NCBI RefSeq assembly: GCF_001641265.1
Contig: NW_020167520.1
Location: 496,001 to 560,000 of the forward strand
DNA length: 64,000 nt
Reading direction: 5' to 3'
Source of the DNA: Pseudogymnoascus destructans
Taxonomy: Eukaryota; Ascomycota; Leotiomycetes; Thelebolales; Thelebolaceae
Shown: one piece after another, positions 1-10,700 of the stretch
Layout of the letters: each line of letters opens with the position of its first letter
How positions within the stretch are numbered: the stretch's first letter is position 1
Program-made: the position numbers and the translations under genes
The notes under the pieces: model-generated
What the model was told of the DNA's origin: nothing
What the model saw: the letters and a program-made list of their open reading frames with translations, nothing else
Databases searched by the model: none

Positions 1-1154
1 TAGTATTAGCCCAGTAATGTCATGTAATGAATCATAGAGGGTTGTAGAGATATGCTATGTGGTCATATCGGCCCAGTAACTAAGGAGCAATGACGTGTAA
101 TGAATCATAGAGGGTTGTAGCAATCGTTGAGTAGTATTGCTCTTGTTGTTGGTGTGACAAGCCAAAATATGTATAGTGACTTGTAGGTTTGAGTGTCATA
201 CTGACATTCGTTGCACTCAGTTTGCTATCAAACTCAAGAGCAAACTTAGAAATCTGATCCTCAAACCTACAAGTCACCATACATATCTTGGCTTATCACA
301 CCAACAACAGAAGCAATACTACTCAACGATTGCTGCAAACTCTTCTACTACATCTGTTTATGCTACATACATCACGGCATATCATTTGGACACTCATTGA
401 ACAAGTTATTAAGAAAATCTCCTCCTTAAGGGGGTGGGCCAATACTACCACATGGCATATCTCTACCAACTAGAGGCCTAGGAACATGAACGATAGCTCT
501 AGAAGCTTCTACAACCCTCTATGATTCATTACACGTCATCGCTCCTTAGTTACCCACAAGATTGGTTAAGTTATGACATAATTTGTCTATAGGTACTCTG
601 ACCTTGGACCTCCTTTTCACTTCCTATAGGCTAGGAACCCAAGAGATGGTTCTATGGGATTCTCTTACGTTCACTACATGATTAGCAAGCTAGTTGTGGG
701 TCGCACTTGATTTCTAATACATTTACCAAGCCTGGTTAGTCATGGAAAGTCATGGAAAATGAGAGAACTACACTCCTTTGGCATAAATAGGATTGCCCTT
801 TCCTTAAGAAAGGGCAAGCAGGCAATACAGTAAATCGACTATCACATACTTCCCCATCTTTTACGAGCTTCCAAGCATTCATCTTGTTACTCCTTGTTTC
901 TGAAAAGTCAGTGAGGTGTTAACCTCTGACTTACCCCTGAGTTCCCAGACTCAACATTTGTTGCAACTTGTCTGAACAACTTCACTACATCACACACCTG
1001 ATTGCTGCGTTGTGGAATAGTCTAAGCTACAACCCTTTGGCTCTGTTTTCTAAGACAGTGTGTTGTCTTAGTAAAATCATCCCTTCCTTGGGTGGCTAGA
1101 TTCTCACATCTGGTGCACCCACCATTACATTGAGGAGGAGATTTCTAAGTTTGC
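1..1154 (-). repeat. LTR fragment, family A (host of a nested solo LTR)
   Basis: Bases 1-193 and 1135-1154 match the terminal part of the family A LTR seen at 1601-2558, 14303-15196 and 60326-61261, in the orientation of the family A element. The left end lies outside the window. The stretch is interrupted by a solo LTR at 194-1129 and cut off at 1155 by a family B LTR. Confidence 0.85.
194..1129 (+). repeat. solo LTR, family A, inserted into another family A LTR
   Basis: A 936-bp unit begins TGTCATACTGACATTCG and ends CCACCATTACA. It is the reverse complement of the LTRs of the 1601-15196 element. It is flanked by a perfect 5-bp duplication, TTGAG, at 189-193 and 1130-1134, so it is an integration product reduced to one LTR by LTR-LTR recombination. 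Its length equals that of the solo LTR at 60326-61261. Confidence 0.93.
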
Positions 1155-1600
1155 TGTAAGGATGCCTCCTTACCTAGATACTCGAAGAACCTGTCTCAGA
1201 ACTGTTACGGTCACTACAAGCATGAAATCCGATTCGGTGTGGTTTCGAACCAGTAGAGGAGCACATAGCGAGTTACACTATAGTGGGGGATGGTAAGGTT
1301 GTAGGGTTCAGGGTCGATGCTGTAAGGACACAGGGCACCCAGCTCACAGTAATAGCATATGAGAGTGCGAGTCAGAATGCTATCCTATAGGTCTACTACG
1401 AAGGATACAAAAAAGATGATGGGGAACCCCCGTCAGTCGATTTTCTCAAGTATCCGAAACCCATCCGACTCAGTTCCGACTCGGTTAGGCCATCCAAATG
1501 ATCACACGTGACCCCGCAGCTACCCGGAGTCTACTCCCTAGAATGAGAGACGAGAAGGCATCCTTACAGATGCTGACCTGTTGCGGTGGAAGGATCAGGG
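1155..1600. repeat. LTR-like repeat, family B, truncated and split
   Basis: Bases 1155-1320 and 1574-1600 match the reverse complement of the family B repeat at 59651-60021, beginning TGTAAGGATGCCTCC. A second family B copy splits it at 1321-1568, and the left LTR of the big family A element cuts it off at 1601. No internal coding region of family B is present in the window. Confidence 0.8.
1321..1568. repeat. solo LTR-like repeat, family B, nested in family B
   Basis: The unit begins TGTAAGGACACAGGG and ends GGCATCCTTACA. It is flanked by the 5-bp duplication GATGC (1316-1320 and 1569-1573). At 248 bp it is shorter than the 371-bp copy at 59651-60021, so it carries an internal deletion. TG...CA ends and a 5-bp duplication are typical of an LTR. 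Confidence 0.85.
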
Positions 1601-2558
1601 TGTAATGGTGGGTGCACCAGATGTGAGAATCTAGCCACCCAAGGAAGGGATGAATTTACTAAGACAACACACTGTCTTAGAAAACAGAGCCAAAGGGTCG
1701 TAGCTTAGACTATTCCACAACGCAGCAATCAGGTGTGTGATGTAGTGAAGTGGTTCAGACAAGTTGCAACAAATGTTGAGTCTGGGAACTCAGGGGTAAG
1801 TCAGAGGTTAACACCTCACTGACTTTTCAGAAACAAGGAGTAACAAGATGAATGCTTGGAAGCTTGGAAAAGACGTGGAAGTATGTGATAGTCGATTTAC
1901 TGTATTGTCTGCTTGCCCTTTCTTAAGGAAAGGGCAATCCTATTTATGCTAAAGGAGTGTAGTTCTCTCATTTTCCAAGACTTTCCATGACTTACCAGGC
2001 TTGGTAACTGTAGTCGACGTAAGAGAATCCCATAGAACCATCTCTTAGGTTCGTAGCCTATAGGAAGTAAAAGGAGGTCCAAGGTCAGAGTACCCCAATA
2101 GACAAATTATGTCATAGACAAATTATGTCATAGACAAATTATGTCATAGACAAATTATGTCATAGACAAATTATGTCATAACTTAACCAATCTTGTGGGT
2201 AACTAAAGAGCGATGACATGTAATGAATCATAGAGGTTCGTAGGAGCTTTTAGAGCTATCGTTCATGCTCCTAGGCCTCTAGTTGGTAGAGATATGTCAT
2301 GTGGTAGTATGAGTGATGTCATGTAATGAATCATAGAGGGTTGTAGAGATATGCTATGTGGTAATATCGGCCCAGTAACTAAGGAGCGATGACGTGTAAT
2401 GAATCATAGATGGTTGTAGCAATCGTTGAGTAGTATTGCTCTTGTTGTTGGTGTGATAAGCCAAAATATGTATAGTGACTTGTAGGTTTGAGGAGGAGAT
2501 TTCCAAGTTTGCTCTTGAGTTTGATAGCAAACTGAGTGCAACGAATGTCAGTATGACA
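1601..2558 (-). repeat. 3' LTR of the family A element
   Basis: The 958-bp LTR ends TGTAATGGTGGG and GTCAGTATGACA on the plus strand. It exceeds the partner LTR (894 bp) by 64 bp, which equals four extra copies of a 16-bp unit at 2099-2178. Otherwise it is nearly identical by eye to the partner. Confidence 0.95.
2099..2178. repeat. 16-bp minisatellite, five copies, inside the LTR
   Basis: Five tandem copies of TAGACAAATTATGTCA. The partner LTR (near 14802) and the other family A LTRs contain one copy, so the array expanded in this LTR after or during integration. Confidence 0.95.
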
Positions 2559-2574
2559 TGATACCCCTCTTAAG
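2559..2574 (-). promoter_or_regulatory. polypurine tract, family A element
   Basis: On the minus strand the purine-rich CTTAAGAGGGGTATCA directly abuts the LTR start TGTCATACTG, the position of the plus-strand primer for reverse transcription. It overlaps the gag-pol stop codon (2570-2572). Confidence 0.7.
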
Positions 2575-5500
2575 GACGTTTGTTAGCTGTGTGCTTGCCC
2601 TTTAGCCAGGTGGCTTTCTTAGAAAAAAATTCTAGAATCAGCTTGGATGCATTTTTTAGATTTCTCTTAGGTTCCCAAGTGTTGTCACTTGTGGGATAGC
2701 CTTTCCACTTAACGAGGAAGTAGTCCTGACCTCTAAGTGTCTTTTTGTCAAGGATAGACTCTACTTCATATTCTGGTTGATCCAAAATCAGAACAGGAGG
2801 TGGAGGAGACTGAAGTGGTCTTAAGGAACTTTCTTGTGCCTTAGACAAGAGAGATGCATGGAAGACATTATGGATAGTCCAAGTAGGTGGTAATGCAAGC
2901 TCGAAAGCATTCTTGCCAATAGTCCTTGTGATCTTAAAGGGTCCAAGTCTTTTAGTATCAAGTTTGTCTGATGGTCTAGTAGTTGTGATATGTCTTCTAG
3001 ACAAAAAGACTTGATCGAGATAGTCCTGGAGGCCCTTAAGGTAGATGATTCTTTCAGTAGCAGAAGGGTTTTTGAGATTTTCAGGACAATTAAGTTCTGC
3101 CACTTCAAACCTAGGGTGATAACCATAGTTTGCATAGAAAGGTGTCTCTTTTGTGGTGTTAGAGACCGTGTTGTTGTAAGCAAATTCTGCAAGATGGAGA
3201 AGATCTGCCCAGTTGTCTTGAGCATAGTTTGTATAAATTCTTAGATATTGTTCAAGTACAGAGTTGACTCTCTCTGTCTGGCCATCTGTTTGAGGGTGAT
3301 AAGCTGTAGAAAAGCGTTGTTCCATGTTTAAGAGTTTAGAGAACTCCTTAAAAAAGTTTGAAGTGAAAACTGCTCCCCTATCTGAGATCCAGTGTCCAGG
3401 AATTCCATGATATTTAAAGACCACCTTGAGGAATAGCCACGCAAGTTCAGAAGCTGTGATAGTCTCATTGTAAGGCTCAAAGTGTGCCATTTTTGTGAGC
3501 CTTTCTACCACCACAAGGATAGAGTCATAAGGGGTAGCACCCCCTTTTGGGATAGAAGGAGGCAACTTGACTATAAAGTCAATGGATATGGAGTCCCATG
3601 GGCGTTCTGGTATAGGTAGAGGCTGCAAGAGGCCATAGGGCTTTTGCCGTGTAGGTTTGTTCAAGTTGCAAGTAGTGCAAGAAGATATATAGTCTTGAAG
3701 AGTAGTCCTTAGACTAGGCCAGTAGAACTTTCTTGTTAGAAGTTCATAAGTTTTTGCAAAGCCAAAGTGCCCTGCAGCTGGAGCATCATGGAACTGCTGT
3801 AGGAGGTGTAGCTGTAATCGTTTATCCCTTGGGACATAGATATAGTTCTTGAATAAGAGAAGTCCTTGCTGATTTTTTGAGAAATTTTGTAGTCCAACTT
3901 TCTCAAGAGAGGAGCCTTTCTTCTGGAGGTATTCCAAAGTTCTTTTGGCAAAGGGATCGTGGTTGTAAGCATTTTTGAATGCTTTAAGAAGTGTTGCTGA
4001 GGGTGTATAGTCTTTAAAGGTCTCTGGTTTCTGAGAAGAGGTAATGGGGGCAACTTGGTTTTGAGGGGATAAGTTTCCCTCTAAGTCCTCTGTAGTGCGA
4101 GGGTTGCTTAAAGATGCTGCTATAAGCTTTGTAGAGTCTAGCAGGGCCTTTGTATTGCTTGTTTTAGCAGAATCTTGGTAGTCATGTCTTCTTGAGAGGA
4201 GATCTGCTCTTTGATTCTTGGCCCCTGAGACATGTTTTATAACAAAGTCAAAACCTCCTAGTTGTTCAGACCACCTTGCTTGTCGTCGATTGAGCTGTTT
4301 AGTGGTTGTAAAGGTCAAGAGATTTGAATGGTCACTGTAAATAGTGATAGGATAGTTTGCCCCTTCAAGGTAGCATCTCCAATGCTTTAGAGAACATACT
4401 ATGGCAAGCAGTTCCTTGTCTGTAATGGGATAGTTTTGTTCGGCTGCTGATAGCTTTCTTGAGTAAAATGCCACAGGCTGTAGCTCTTCTTGTTTGTCTT
4501 TTGGAGCTTGGTATAAGATTCCAGAAATGGCAAAATCTGAGGCATCTGTCTCAAGAGTGGCAGGTTTCAAGGGGTTAAAGTGTAGTAACATTTTCCCTTC
4601 TTTGAATTCTCCTTTAAGAGCATCGAAAGCATCTTGCTGTGTCTTATCCCAGTGATACAAAGTGTCCTTGTGAAGTAATTGAGTAAGGGGTAAAGCCAAG
4701 GATGTATATCTTGGTATAAACCTCCTGTAATAGTTGGCAAACCCAAGGAAAGACTGAACCTCTTTAATGCTGGAAGGAATAGGCCACGTTTGTACTGCTT
4801 TTGTCTTTTCAGGATCCATCTGAATGCCTTCTGTTGAAATTCTATGTCCCAAGAAATCAACTTGAGACATATGGAAAAGACATTTCTCAAGTTTGCAAAA
4901 GAGTTGTGCTTGAGATAGCTTCTCTAAGACTTGTCTAACATGTAGAACATGCTCTTGAGTGTCTAAAGAGTATATAAGAATGTCATCTAAGTAGACAACA
5001 ACAAAGATATCCAAGTAAGGTCTTAGAATATCATTCATGAGAGCTTGGAAAGAAGCAGGTGCATTGGCAAGCCCAAAAGGCATTACCTGGTATTCAAAAT
5101 GACCATAGCGTGTTCTGAATGCTGTCTTCCACTCATCACCTTCCTTGATGCGTATCAGGTTATAAGCTCCCCTGAGATCTAACTTGGTAAAGATCCTTGC
5201 TGAAGAGAGCCTATCTATGAGCTCAGGGATAAGGGGTAAAGCATATCTGTTTTTAACAGTGACTGCATTAAGGCCCCTATAATCAACACAGAGACGCAAG
5301 GAGCCATCTTTCTTCTTGACAAAGAGAATGGGAGCTCCTGCTGGTGAGGAAGAAGGTCTGATAAAGCCAGAACTAAGGTTCTCATCTAGGTATTCTCTGA
5401 GAGTTTTCAGCTCTAATTCAGATAGAGAGTAGATAGGGCCATAGGGAGGCATTGAGCCTTCTGCGAGTGGTATCTCATGGTCATAAGGCTGGTGCTTTGG

Positions 5501-6685
5501 CAGAATTGATGCCTTTGCCTTGTCAAAAAGATGTTGGTAGTCTTGGTATGCTAAAGGCAAAATGACCTCCTGAGATGATTTCTCCAAATCTGAAGTAGCT
5601 GCTATCTCCAGGACAGGTTGGAAAGGTTTAACCCATATCAGAGATGATATATCGTCCATAGTTTGGTCAAAATCCTTGATCTGGGACAAGTCTGAGTCTT
5701 GGACCTGAATAGGGGTAACTGAGGCTTGAAGGGTTTTTTCAGTATTGAGCTCCGGATTTGAGCCAAACCCAAGCGATAAATGCTTCCAATTGATAGTTGG
5801 ATCATGCCTTTGAAGCCATGGAAGACCTAGGATGACTGAGTACTTCATTGGTATAACATCTAAAGAGATGGTGTCTGAAAATGTTGATTTTCCTAGGGGA
5901 ATCTCAAGTTTGAGTACTGGGGTGTTGCAGGTAATGGAACCTGAACTGATAGGAGTTCCATCAATGACTCGGAGCAACTCTGGAGTGCGTTTGGGAATTG
6001 TAGGTAACTGGTGTGTCAAGATGAGGTCTTGAGATATAAAGTTGCCTGTTGCCCCTGAGTCTATCATAGCCCTTGTAGATAACACCTGTTGTTTGAAATG
6101 GAGTTGAATAGGGATTAACAGGTGTGTGAAACTCTGAGAAAGCACCATCGACACATCTTTGTTGTCTAGGGGAGAAGTTGTAGTCTCAGTTGAAGTTGTG
6201 CCTGGTGGGGATTTTTCAAGTTTTTCAGGAATAGCAGCTGTGACTGTGTCTGAGGCTGCTATATGTTTTGATTCAGCACTCCCTCGTGCTGAATAGCACT
6301 CCTGAATTCTGTGCCCCCCTTTGCCACAGTATAAACAAAGGTTGTTGTCCATTCTGTGTTTTCTTTCTTGAGGAGTAAGTTTACCCCTTTTCAGTTTTTG
6401 AGGGCTTCTTGTAGGCTGAGGTGCTGGATTTGCTGTAGATCTCTTTATAGAGGCATCTAAGTCCATAGGTTCAGGTGCTGAGTCCTTAGCAGTTGGTGTA
6501 GAGGTGTAATTGTTGAAATTTCTTGTTGGATGCCAGTCTTGGTTCTTCTCCTTTCTTCTTTCAAAAAGCCTATCATCAAGTCTGACAGCTTTCTCTATAA
6601 GCGTTTGAAGTGTTGTAGGGCATTCTTCTTTGCTGAGTTCATCCTTAATAGAGCTCTTGAGCCCTTGGTAGTAAGTGAAGACTAA
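2570..6685 (-). CDS. family A gag-pol, 3' portion (C-terminal Gag and Pol)
   Basis: This is the distal part of one continuous Gag-Pol reading frame whose first 602 bases lie at 13649-14250, beyond the nested element. In order the protein shows the end of Gag, a CCHC zinc knuckle (CLYCGKGGHRIQEC), an aspartic protease site (MIDSGATGNF), a reverse transcriptase with YLDDILIY, RNase H (TDASDFAISG), an integrase HHCC zone and DDE core (SIDFIVKLP, ISDRGAVF, YHPQTDGQTERVN), and a C-terminal chromodomain (FLVKWKGYPTSDNTWEP). The chromodomain is expected to steer integration to chromatin marks. The frame has no internal stop and reads through from Gag without a shift. The gene is now inactive because the family C element splits it after Glu-Glu-Ala-Leu. 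An ATG at 6464-6466 could start a Pol-only fragment, but this is unlikely to be the natural start. Confidence 0.93.
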   Translation of the reverse strand, partial: LVFTYYQGLKSSIKDELSKEECPTTLQTLIEKAVRLDDRLFERRKEKNQDWHPTRNFNNYTSTPTAKDSAPEPMDLDASIKRSTANPAPQPTRSPQKLKRGKLTPQERKHRMDNNLCLYCGKGGHRIQECYSARGSAESKHIAASDTVTAAIPEKLEKSPPGTTSTETTTSPLDNKDVSMVLSQSFTHLLIPIQLHFKQQVLSTRAMIDSGATGNFISQDLILTHQLPTIPKRTPELLRVIDGTPISSGSITCNTPVLKLEIPLGKSTFSDTISLDVIPMKYSVILGLPWLQRHDPTINWKHLSLGFGSNPELNTEKTLQASVTPIQVQDSDLSQIKDFDQTMDDISSLIWVKPFQPVLEIAATSDLEKSSQEVILPLAYQDYQHLFDKAKASILPKHQPYDHEIPLAEGSMPPYGPIYSLSELELKTLREYLDENLSSGFIRPSSSPAGAPILFVKKKDGSLRLCVDYRGLNAVTVKNRYALPLIPELIDRLSSARIFTKLDLRGAYNLIRIKEGDEWKTAFRTRYGHFEYQVMPFGLANAPASFQALMNDILRPYLDIFVVVYLDDILIYSLDTQEHVLHVRQVLEKLSQAQLFCKLEKCLFHMSQVDFLGHRISTEGIQMDPEKTKAVQTWPIPSSIKEVQSFLGFANYYRRFIPRYTSLALPLTQLLHKDTLYHWDKTQQDAFDALKGEFKEGKMLLHFNPLKPATLETDASDFAISGILYQAPKDKQEELQPVAFYSRKLSAAEQNYPITDKELLAIVCSLKHWRCYLEGANYPITIYSDHSNLLTFTTTKQLNRRQARWSEQLGGFDFVIKHVSGAKNQRADLLSRRHDYQDSAKTSNTKALLDSTKLIAASLSNPRTTEDLEGNLSPQNQVAPITSSQKPETFKDYTPSATLLKAFKNAYNHDPFAKRTLEYLQKKGSSLEKVGLQNFSKNQQGLLLFKNYIYVPRDKRLQLHLLQQFHDAPAAGHFGFAKTYELLTRKFYWPSLRTTLQDYISSCTTCNLNKPTRQKPYGLLQPLPIPERPWDSISIDFIVKLPPSIPKGGATPYDSILVVVERLTKMAHFEPYNETITASELAWLFLKVVFKYHGIPGHWISDRGAVFTSNFFKEFSKLLNMEQRFSTAYHPQTDGQTERVNSVLEQYLRIYTNYAQDNWADLLHLAEFAYNNTVSNTTKETPFYANYGYHPRFEVAELNCPENLKNPSATERIIYLKGLQDYLDQVFLSRRHITTTRPSDKLDTKRLGPFKITRTIGKNAFELALPPTWTIHNVFHASLLSKAQESSLRPLQSPPPPVLILDQPEYEVESILDKKTLRGQDYFLVKWKGYPTSDNTWEPKRNLKNASKLILEFFSKKATWLKGKHTANKRP

Positions 6686-7124
6686 TGTAACGCTGACTTC
6701 TAAATGATAGAAGACACAGAGGTTCTCTTGCGTAAAGGTTTACTTATCAGAGGAGGCAGGGGATCAGACACAAAGGCTTCAAGTAACACGTTACTAGTAT
6801 ATAACAAATACTGTATTGAGTTGAGCACGAAGCTCCTATCTAAGGAAATACTATCTACTTATATAGTGGCGTCGTGCCTAGTGGACTCTTAGGACTCTTC
6901 TCATCATCCTGCGAGTCCATCACGTGCCTAGTGGACTCCTGGGAACTCACTCGAGTCCTCGGAGTCCTGGACTCTTAGGACTCTTCTCATCATCCTGCGA
7001 GTCCGTCACGTGATACTTTCAGAACTACTATTCCCCGCTGCCCCTCCAGGTACCAGGGCCGGTCTCATGCGACCTCCCTCCTTCCTGTCCTGTAGTTGGC
7101 CAGCCTTCTTGTTCCGTCGTAACA
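6686..7124 (-). repeat. 3' LTR of the family C element
   Basis: The 439-bp LTR is nearly identical to the partner at 13174-13648 but lacks one 36-bp block. That block lies in a zone of imperfect direct repeats built from GTGGACTCTT/GGGAACTCACTCGAGTCC motifs, so the difference looks like slippage or recombination between short repeats. The reverse complement starts TGTTACGACGG. Confidence 0.95.
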
Positions 7125-7140
7125 CTCGCTCCCTTCCCCT
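7125..7140 (-). promoter_or_regulatory. polypurine tract, family C element
   Basis: The minus strand reads AGGGGAAGGGAGCGAG immediately before the 3' LTR start TGTTACG. This is a strong purine run in the exact place needed for plus-strand priming. Confidence 0.85.
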
Positions 7141-7172
7141 GGGCATTCGTCTCAAATCCTATAAGTACGTCC

Positions 7173-7787
7173 ATGTCCCCGGGACTCTGCTGCTCCTCAG
7201 CGAGTCCTTCAACATGCAACATGCCTACTGACACTGCCCGCAAACTCCAGGAACGCAACGATCTTGTCCGTCGAATAAAGAACCACGGATACGAACTACC
7301 CGAAATGGATTCTTGCTCGAACTGCGTGAGGCGAAACATTACTTGCGTGTCGTCTCCAAATGATTCATGGCGGTGCGCCGAGTGCGTTCGTCGCAACTTG
7401 AAAGAAAAGTGTGACTGTATGGGTCCTGAGCATCCCGACTGGGTGAAGCTCGAACGGGAGGAGGATCGCCTGGATCGCGAAGAGGAAGAAACCCTTTCGA
7501 AGTTACTTCGTCTGCGGAAGCAGAAACGCCTCATCCGAACCCGTGGTAAAGATATGCTCCGGCGAGGTTTGAAAACCCTCGACGAGCTTGATGCGGCAGA
7601 GGAGGCGGAACGTGTGGCTGCTGAGAAGCGTGACGCTGTTGAGGCTGAGGAACAGGCAGTTAGCGCTGCCTCCTCGTCTGTGACCGGGACCCCCGCTTCC
7701 TCCGATCCACTGGCCTACTCCCCTGCATCTTGGGATCAATGGCTGGCGGATGGCGGCGTCGATATTCCTCCAGCAGTTCTTTGCTGA
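7173..7787 (+). CDS. antisense ORF of the retrotransposon: Zn2Cys6-pattern, coiled-coil protein
   Basis: A 204-codon ORF runs opposite to pol, between the polypurine tract and the pol 3' end, overlapping pol tail-to-tail by 128 bp. From Cys48 the cysteines are spaced C-x2-C-x6-C-x9-C-x2-C-x8-C (CSNCVRRNITC, then CAECVRRNLKEKC), with one more Cys two residues later. This satisfies the fungal Zn2Cys6 rule C-x2-C-x6-C-x5-12-C-x2-C-x6-8-C. Residues about 95-165 are rich in Glu, Arg, Lys and Leu, contain LDREEEETLSKLLRLRK, and look like a coiled coil. The tail is Ser/Pro-rich. A second ATG at 7221 (MPTDTARK) may be the true start. The 3' LTR lies directly upstream in this direction and could drive it. 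Function is unknown. DNA binding or regulation of the element is inference; a structural zinc site not tied to transcription is possible. Confidence 0.7.
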   Translation: MSPGLCCSSASPSTCNMPTDTARKLQERNDLVRRIKNHGYELPEMDSCSNCVRRNITCVSSPNDSWRCAECVRRNLKEKCDCMGPEHPDWVKLEREEDRLDREEEETLSKLLRLRKQKRLIRTRGKDMLRRGLKTLDELDAAEEAERVAAEKRDAVEAEEQAVSAASSSVTGTPASSDPLAYSPASWDQWLADGGVDIPPAVLC

Positions 7788-10700
7788 TGTTCCTTGTTGG
7801 TTCCCACGAATTATCCGTAAGTTCGTAATTTTCCCATTTTATCAAAAACTCTTCTCGACATCCTACTAACCTTCTGTCTAGGATCGCTTCGACCTCATAT
7901 TCGATTATCTCATTCTCGGGTTGGAGTTCGGTGTCGGTCGCAATTGGGGTATTTCCTCTTGCTGGTTCCAGTAGTGAGACATGAAATACCGGGTGTAGTC
8001 TAGACTTCCTGGGTAGCTGCAGTCTGTAATTAACTGAGCTGACTTTGTTCAATATTTTGAATGGTCCCAATTTCTTGAAGTCCAACTTTGTGCTTGGTCG
8101 TTTCGTTTTGATATGTTTCCGGAGTAGGTATACTTTATCCCCCTCCTTGAAGGCAGGTTCCATACTGCGCTTCTTGTTTGCGTATGCGGCGGATCGTTCA
8201 TTTAAGAATTGGATGTCCGTCGCAAGTTGTTCGTGGAACGATTTCAGTTGTTCCACCACGATCAGGGCTTGTTCAGCTCGTGATTCATCCGGTCTTGGTT
8301 GCCTATATGCTTCTGGCTGGTAGCCATAATTGGCAAAGAACGGTGAGACTTTCGTTGCTTCTGTCATCGCGCTGTTATATGCAAACTGTGCGATGGGTAA
8401 GATCTGAACCCAGTTATCCTGTTGATGATTGACATAGCTTCGCAGGTACTGTTCAAGGGTCTGATTTAATCTTTCTGTTTGGCCGTCTGTCTGGGGATGA
8501 AAAGCTGTTGATAGCTTATGATTTGTTCCCAGTAGCGCCATCAATGATTTCCAGAATTTCGAAGTAAAGAGCTTGTCTCTATCTGAGATGATTTCTTCTG
8601 GCATCCCATGATCGGCTAATATGACTCGAATGAAGGTATATGCGAGCGCCTCGGCGTCGCTAGCTTCTAGATATGGTATAAACTTCCCATATTTCGTGAG
8701 TCTTTCCGTGATGACGAGGATAGAGTCGTATTCTATTCCTGTTAACGGGTCCTTGGAGGGTGGAAGCTTGACGATGAAGTCCAAAGCTATTGATTTCCAC
8801 GCTCCTTTTGGTACTGGTGTCGACTTGAGTTGTCCGTATGGCAGGTGCCTATTGGATTTTGACTTGCTGCAAATGTCGCACTCTCTTACCACTGTCTCTA
8901 CCTGCTTCCTCATACCTGGGAAGTAGTAGTGTCGAGTGATTCGTTCGAAGGTTCGTGTTACTCCCTGATGACCGTGTGCTGGTAACGAGTGTTGTTCTTG
9001 CACCAGCGGGCGTCTCATTTGACTTGGGACATACACTAACCCTTTGTATCGAATCAATCCTTGTTCGTCGATGGTGAAGTCGCCTTCGACTTTGGACAAG
9101 ACTCGCTTGGCGCATTCGTCTGTTGCGTAAGCTTTCTTGAGTCTTTCCTCGAGTTCTGTATCTTCGATGACTGAGATCGTCGCTAGTAACTCGTTGTACT
9201 GTATTCCTGCATCTGTTTTCTTCAGAATTGCTCTAGGTCTTTCTTTCTTTGGGCCGGCGTAGTCGGTCCGTCTGCTGAGAGCATCTGCTCTTGCATTCTC
9301 GGAGCCCTTGCGATAGGTTATCGTGAAGTTGTAGGCTGCGAGGGTTTCTGCCCAGCGGACTTGTCTGCGGTTTAAAACCTTGGTCGTGGTGAAGTATATG
9401 AGGTTCTTGTGATCCGTCCATACCTGCACAGGGTAGGTGGATCCCTCAAGATATACTCGCCACTGCTCAAAGGCAACGACAATAGCCAGTAGCTCCTTGT
9501 CGTGGATGTCGTAATTGAGTTCCGCGGGTGACAGTTTCCTAGAGTAGTACGCGATTGGTTTGAACTTACCGTTCTCATCTGGTTGATTCAGACATGCTCC
9601 AATTGCGAAGTCAGAAGAGTCCGTTTCGAGGATGATCTTCTTTGCAGGGTCAAATGTAGCAAGGATAGGTGCTTCCGTGAACTTCGTCTTAAGTTCCTGG
9701 AAAGCAGCCTCTGCCTTGTCCGTCCATTTGAATTCGAGATCCTTTCTGGTAAGCTCCGTGAGTGGTTGAGCTACCTTGGAATATCCCGAGATGAATCTTC
9801 GGTAGAAGTTGGCGAAGCCTAGGAAGGCTTGCACTTCCTTGACCGTGGTCGGTGTTGGCCATTCCAACACTGCCGTTACTTTTGCTTGGTCCATCTTGAT
9901 GCCGTGCGTTCCAATAATGTAACCCAAGAATTCGACTTGGTTTTTATGGAACTCGCACTTCTCTGGTTTGAGGAGTAAGCTGTACCCCTTTAGTTTCTTC
10001 AGGACGAGTTTGACATGCTTGACATGCTCCTCATTGGTTGCTGAATACACCAGGACATCGTCTAGGTAGACAATGGTAAAGATGTCTAAGTATTCGTGCA
10101 AAGCATCATTCATCAGTCGTTGCATAGATGCGGGTGCGTTTGTTAGCCCAAAGGGCATGACTTGATACTCGAATAGGCCATAGCGGGTGCGGAATGCTGT
10201 TTTCCACTCTTCCCCAGCCTTGATTCGGATCAGGTTGTATGCTCCTCGCAGATCTAGCTTACTGAAGATCTTTGCTCCTTGAAATCTATCGTGTAGTTCG
10301 TTGATTAACGGCAGGGCATACCTGTCCTTGATTGTGATGTTGTTCAACGCTCGATAGTCCACACATAACCGTAGGGAGCCGTCTTTCTTTGGTACGAAAA
10401 GCACCGGACTTCCTGCTGGTGATGTGGATGGTCTGATGAATCCTTTCGCTAGGTTATCATCGATGTACTCCTTAAGTACCTTCAGCTCCTTTTCCGATAG
10501 CTGATATATTGGTCCGAACGGTGGACTCTTGTCTTTCTCCAAAGGTATCTCGTGATCCCATGGTTGGTGCTTAGGAAGCGCCTCATTCTTAGGGCCTTCC
10601 TGGAATAATCGCTCGTATTCCTTGTACTCCACCGGTATACTCGTCGGTGAGGATGCCTGGGCTAGGTCATCGAGCTCGGAGGTTGCACATAACTCCTTCC

